The notes below the pieces were generated by a model. That model was not told the DNA's origin. It made no database searches and saw only the letters and a list, made by a program, of their open reading frames with translations. Positions 8,101 through 8,532 of a DNA stretch of 8,532 nt are shown here, piece by piece (position 1 is the stretch's first letter; every line of letters begins with the position of its first letter). A program made the position numbers and the translations under genes. Source of the DNA: Bacteroidota bacterium. GTDB taxonomy: Bacteria; Bacteroidota; Ignavibacteria; Ignavibacteriales; Melioribacteraceae. Location: positions 1 through 8,532 of the forward strand of contig JAKAMS010000094.1 of assembly GCA_021812745.1 (NCBI GenBank), written 5' to 3'.

Positions 8101-8328
8101 ATATTCGTTAGTAACACGGCTAGTTTCACTATCCGATTCTTCTACAAGTTTTCGATCGGTAATATCCTCAATAGCTAACAGAATTATATTCTCTTTTCCG
8201 AATCCTCTTTCAATTTGCCGCGCATTTAAAAGCATGATGCGTTTACCGATTGAAGAAAAGTCGTGTTTAACTTCATAGTTCTCGAATGATGTTTTTTCGG
8301 GAAGGATTGTCTCCAGCAATTCTCTCAA
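5140..8328 (-). CDS. Multi-PAS sensor histidine kinase, N-terminally truncated
   Basis: Counting from TTG at 8326-8328 the product has 1062 residues, with no membrane segment, so it is cytoplasmic. The order is: the C-terminal half of a CheR-associated PAS (1-60, RIMLLNARQI and ILLAIEDITDRK); PAS domains at about 69-190, 199-313, 323-441, 450-570 and 572-689; a final PAS_3-like one at 695-820; HisKA with H847 in SHEIRTP; and HATPase_c with N967 in the N box, DTGIGL at 995-1000, the F box at 1009-1013 and GNGLGL at 1025-1030. All kinase motifs are intact and no receiver is fused. PAS domains sense ligands, redox state or light; no cofactor residue could be assigned. The start is doubtful: there is no SD before TTG, the first in-frame ATG is codon 32 (8233-8235), and homologous PAS sequence continues in frame upstream to about 8412, where a mobile-element hairpin begins. 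It may be a decaying 5'-deleted gene. Confidence 0.88.
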   Translation of the reverse strand: MRELLETILPEKTSFENYEVKHDFSSIGKRIMLLNARQIERGFGKENIILLAIEDITDRKLVEESDSETSRVTNEYLDILFNHAYAPIIVWDASWVIMHINNAFEKLSGYVSIEVIDKKIDILFPKEKVDLTLDLIKNTLQNDERPELIEVEILTKDNVLKTVLWNPANIFDKEGKHIVATIAQDITNRKHDDGLLRESEERYRSFFENSMDAIMLTIPDGQILSANPAACKIFGYSEEELIKLGQSGVVDNMDPQLNILLSERKLNGYAHGELTMIRKDGTHFPVEISSAVFKTREGHERTSMIVRDITGRKQAEEALVESEKRFRSIFENSSVGMLILGTDGKIQLSNSAIQNMLGYNDDEFRSMFFVDFTHPDDIEKSLKKQSSIYSGKWLDEKTIEKRYIAKDGHIVWANISVAVVYDNSHKPQYHIAIIEDVTERKRVEESLKESEELFRHSFDFAAAGICIVGTDGKFLRINNAFKKMIGYDEDELKNFTFTDITYPDDISIGSSQFKKMVDGEIDSTSFEKRYIRKDKQIIWAYVSTSLVRNVNQKSQFFITQIIDITEQKRAEEEIIMLAHSLRSINECVSITDMEDKIIFVNESFLKTYGYNENELVGKNMSIVRSSKNPPELVNKILPSTIFGGWQGELWNKRKNGSEFLINLSTTVINDNNSKPLGLIGVATDITEKKKMETNLSSATEIARLGYWEYDVDSDQFTFNNQYYRLIHGSSAQKQGGNIMSAEEFARRLVYPDDASLVAYALQAAVSSPDPNYLGKGEARVFRDDGEIANVSVQFKALKDSSGRTYKIYGINQDVTENKRVEKELIEAKERAEQSDKLKTEFLSQMSHEIRTPINIMLGNVDYLNESFSETMDPEIRDCFESINLASKRIIRTVDLILNASELQTSGYKPQFVKIDLNSDILQKLYQDHLLSAKQKGLEIIYSCKEKNTIVIADQYSITQIFSNLIDNAIKFTIKGKVEILLEKNKTGNIVVEVKDTGIGLSTEFLPKMFEPFVQEDQGFIRSFDGNGLGLTLVKKYCEVNNVILEVESKKNSGSTFRVIFGS

Positions 8329-8412
8329 TTTAGGAATATCCCATTGATGATTTCCCAGATCATAAATGAGTGTTCCAATTGTTTCATTTGATGTTACTTT
8401 GAAGACAATGAA
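8329..8412 (-). pseudogene. In-frame PAS coding remnant upstream of the kinase's nominal start
   Basis: The kinase frame remains open upstream of the TTG and encodes FIVFKVTSNETIGT, then LIYDLGNHQWDIPKL. This matches the middle of the PAS domain commonly found behind CheR (pattern FxxFKVxPEETxGxLIYDLGNxQWDIPxLRELLExILP). This segment therefore belongs to the same protein. The frame has no ATG or GTG here, and its first in-frame stop is at 8467-8469, inside the transposase end. The conserved N-terminal half of the PAS domain is absent and is replaced by the hairpin repeat, which shows a break in a once longer gene. Confidence 0.7.
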
Positions 8413-8415
8413 GCT

Positions 8416-8435
8416 CCCCGACGCAAGCGTCGGGG
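8416..8435. repeat. GC-rich REP-like or IS200-type end hairpin
   Basis: CCCCGACG-CAAG-CGTCGGGG is a perfect 8-bp stem with a 4-nt loop, 80 percent GC in AT-rich surroundings. It lies 3 nt after the stop codon of the Y1 transposase fragment. Single-strand hairpins at this place are typical of the right end of IS200/IS605 elements, or of REP sequences next to a REP-associated tyrosine transposase. There is no U-tract on either side, so a terminator role is less likely. It marks the border where the kinase coding sequence begins abruptly. Confidence 0.75.
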
Positions 8436-8438
8436 TAT

Positions 8439-8531
8439 CTAAACTGCAAACAAATCTAATTGTGTTCTATATATTTGTTTATAGTCATTGCCTTGTTTCT
8501 GAACATATTCTTTAATTACTTTTTCATTCCC
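8439..8531 (-). CDS. C-terminal end of a Y1 (HUH) transposase, IS200/IS605 or REP-associated type
   Basis: Only the last 30 codons before TAG (8439-8441) are in the window; the rest lies to the right. The visible tail begins GNEKVIKEYVQKQG and ends QLDLFAV. The motif Y-x-x-x-Q (YVQKQ; Tyr at 8505-8507, Gln at 8493-8495) has the spacing of the catalytic tyrosine and the metal-binding glutamine on the last helix of IS200/IS605-family TnpA (Y127 and Q131 in the ISHp608 enzyme). The HUH histidines would lie outside the window. A perfect GC-rich hairpin follows 3 nt after the stop, as expected for this element class. The evidence is a short motif plus context, so the assignment is probable only. 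Without more sequence, an intact element and a REP-associated domesticated transposase cannot be told apart. Confidence 0.6.
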   Translation of the reverse strand, partial: GNEKVIKEYVQKQGNDYKQIYRTQLDLFAV

Positions 8532-8532
8532 A

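Noticed and set aside
8416..8435. GC-rich hairpin as a rho-independent terminator of the transposase
   Set aside because: Neither flank carries a T tract, and the sequence runs straight into PAS coding sequence. An element-end or REP hairpin explains it better.

Overview
The window looks like chromosomal DNA from a low-GC, didermic, free-living bacterium. The Bacteroidota/Ignavibacteriota side of the FCB group is my best guess. That guess is an inference: it rests on the AT-rich coding style, a DUF6600-type tryptophan-rich secreted protein, an lmo0937-type mini membrane protein, a large soluble multi-PAS histidine kinase and an AsmA-like envelope protein. Purine-rich Shine-Dalgarno sites (AGGAG, AAGGAAG, AGGA) and one near-consensus sigma-70 promoter are present. 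Every gene I accept lies on the minus strand, so the biological reading order runs from 8532 down to 1.

Region 8532-8329 is a mobile-element boundary. The last 30 codons of a Y1 (HUH) transposase of the IS200/IS605 or REP-associated type end at 8439. A GC-rich perfect hairpin follows 3 nt later (8416-8435). Directly after it, coding sequence begins in the middle of a PAS domain of the kind usually fused to CheR or CheB/CheR. The simplest reading is that the element inserted into, or recombined with, a larger sensor gene and removed its 5' part.

Region 8328-4647 is signalling. It holds a cytoplasmic sensor kinase of at least 1062 residues (a truncated PAS, six further PAS domains, HisKA and HATPase_c) followed by a single-domain CheY-like receiver protein 127 nt downstream, its natural phosphoacceptor.

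Region 4646-3159 holds a gap with a weak promoter candidate overlapped by a palindrome, then a secreted Trp/Tyr-rich DUF6600-type protein with a GTG start and a strong SD.

Region 3158-1 is an envelope gene cluster. A near-consensus promoter (3108-3136) drives a 49-residue membrane peptide of the lmo0937 type that is easily missed. It is followed by a compact run: a CDP-alcohol phosphatidyltransferase resembling phosphatidylserine synthase, an AI-2E-family permease 12 nt later, and a large AsmA-like protein that starts inside the permease stop codon (ATGA overlap) and runs off the left edge. Phospholipid synthesis next to an AsmA-like protein, a superfamily linked to lipid movement between membranes, suggests an envelope-maintenance operon. 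No CRISPR array, tRNA, rRNA or riboswitch was seen.
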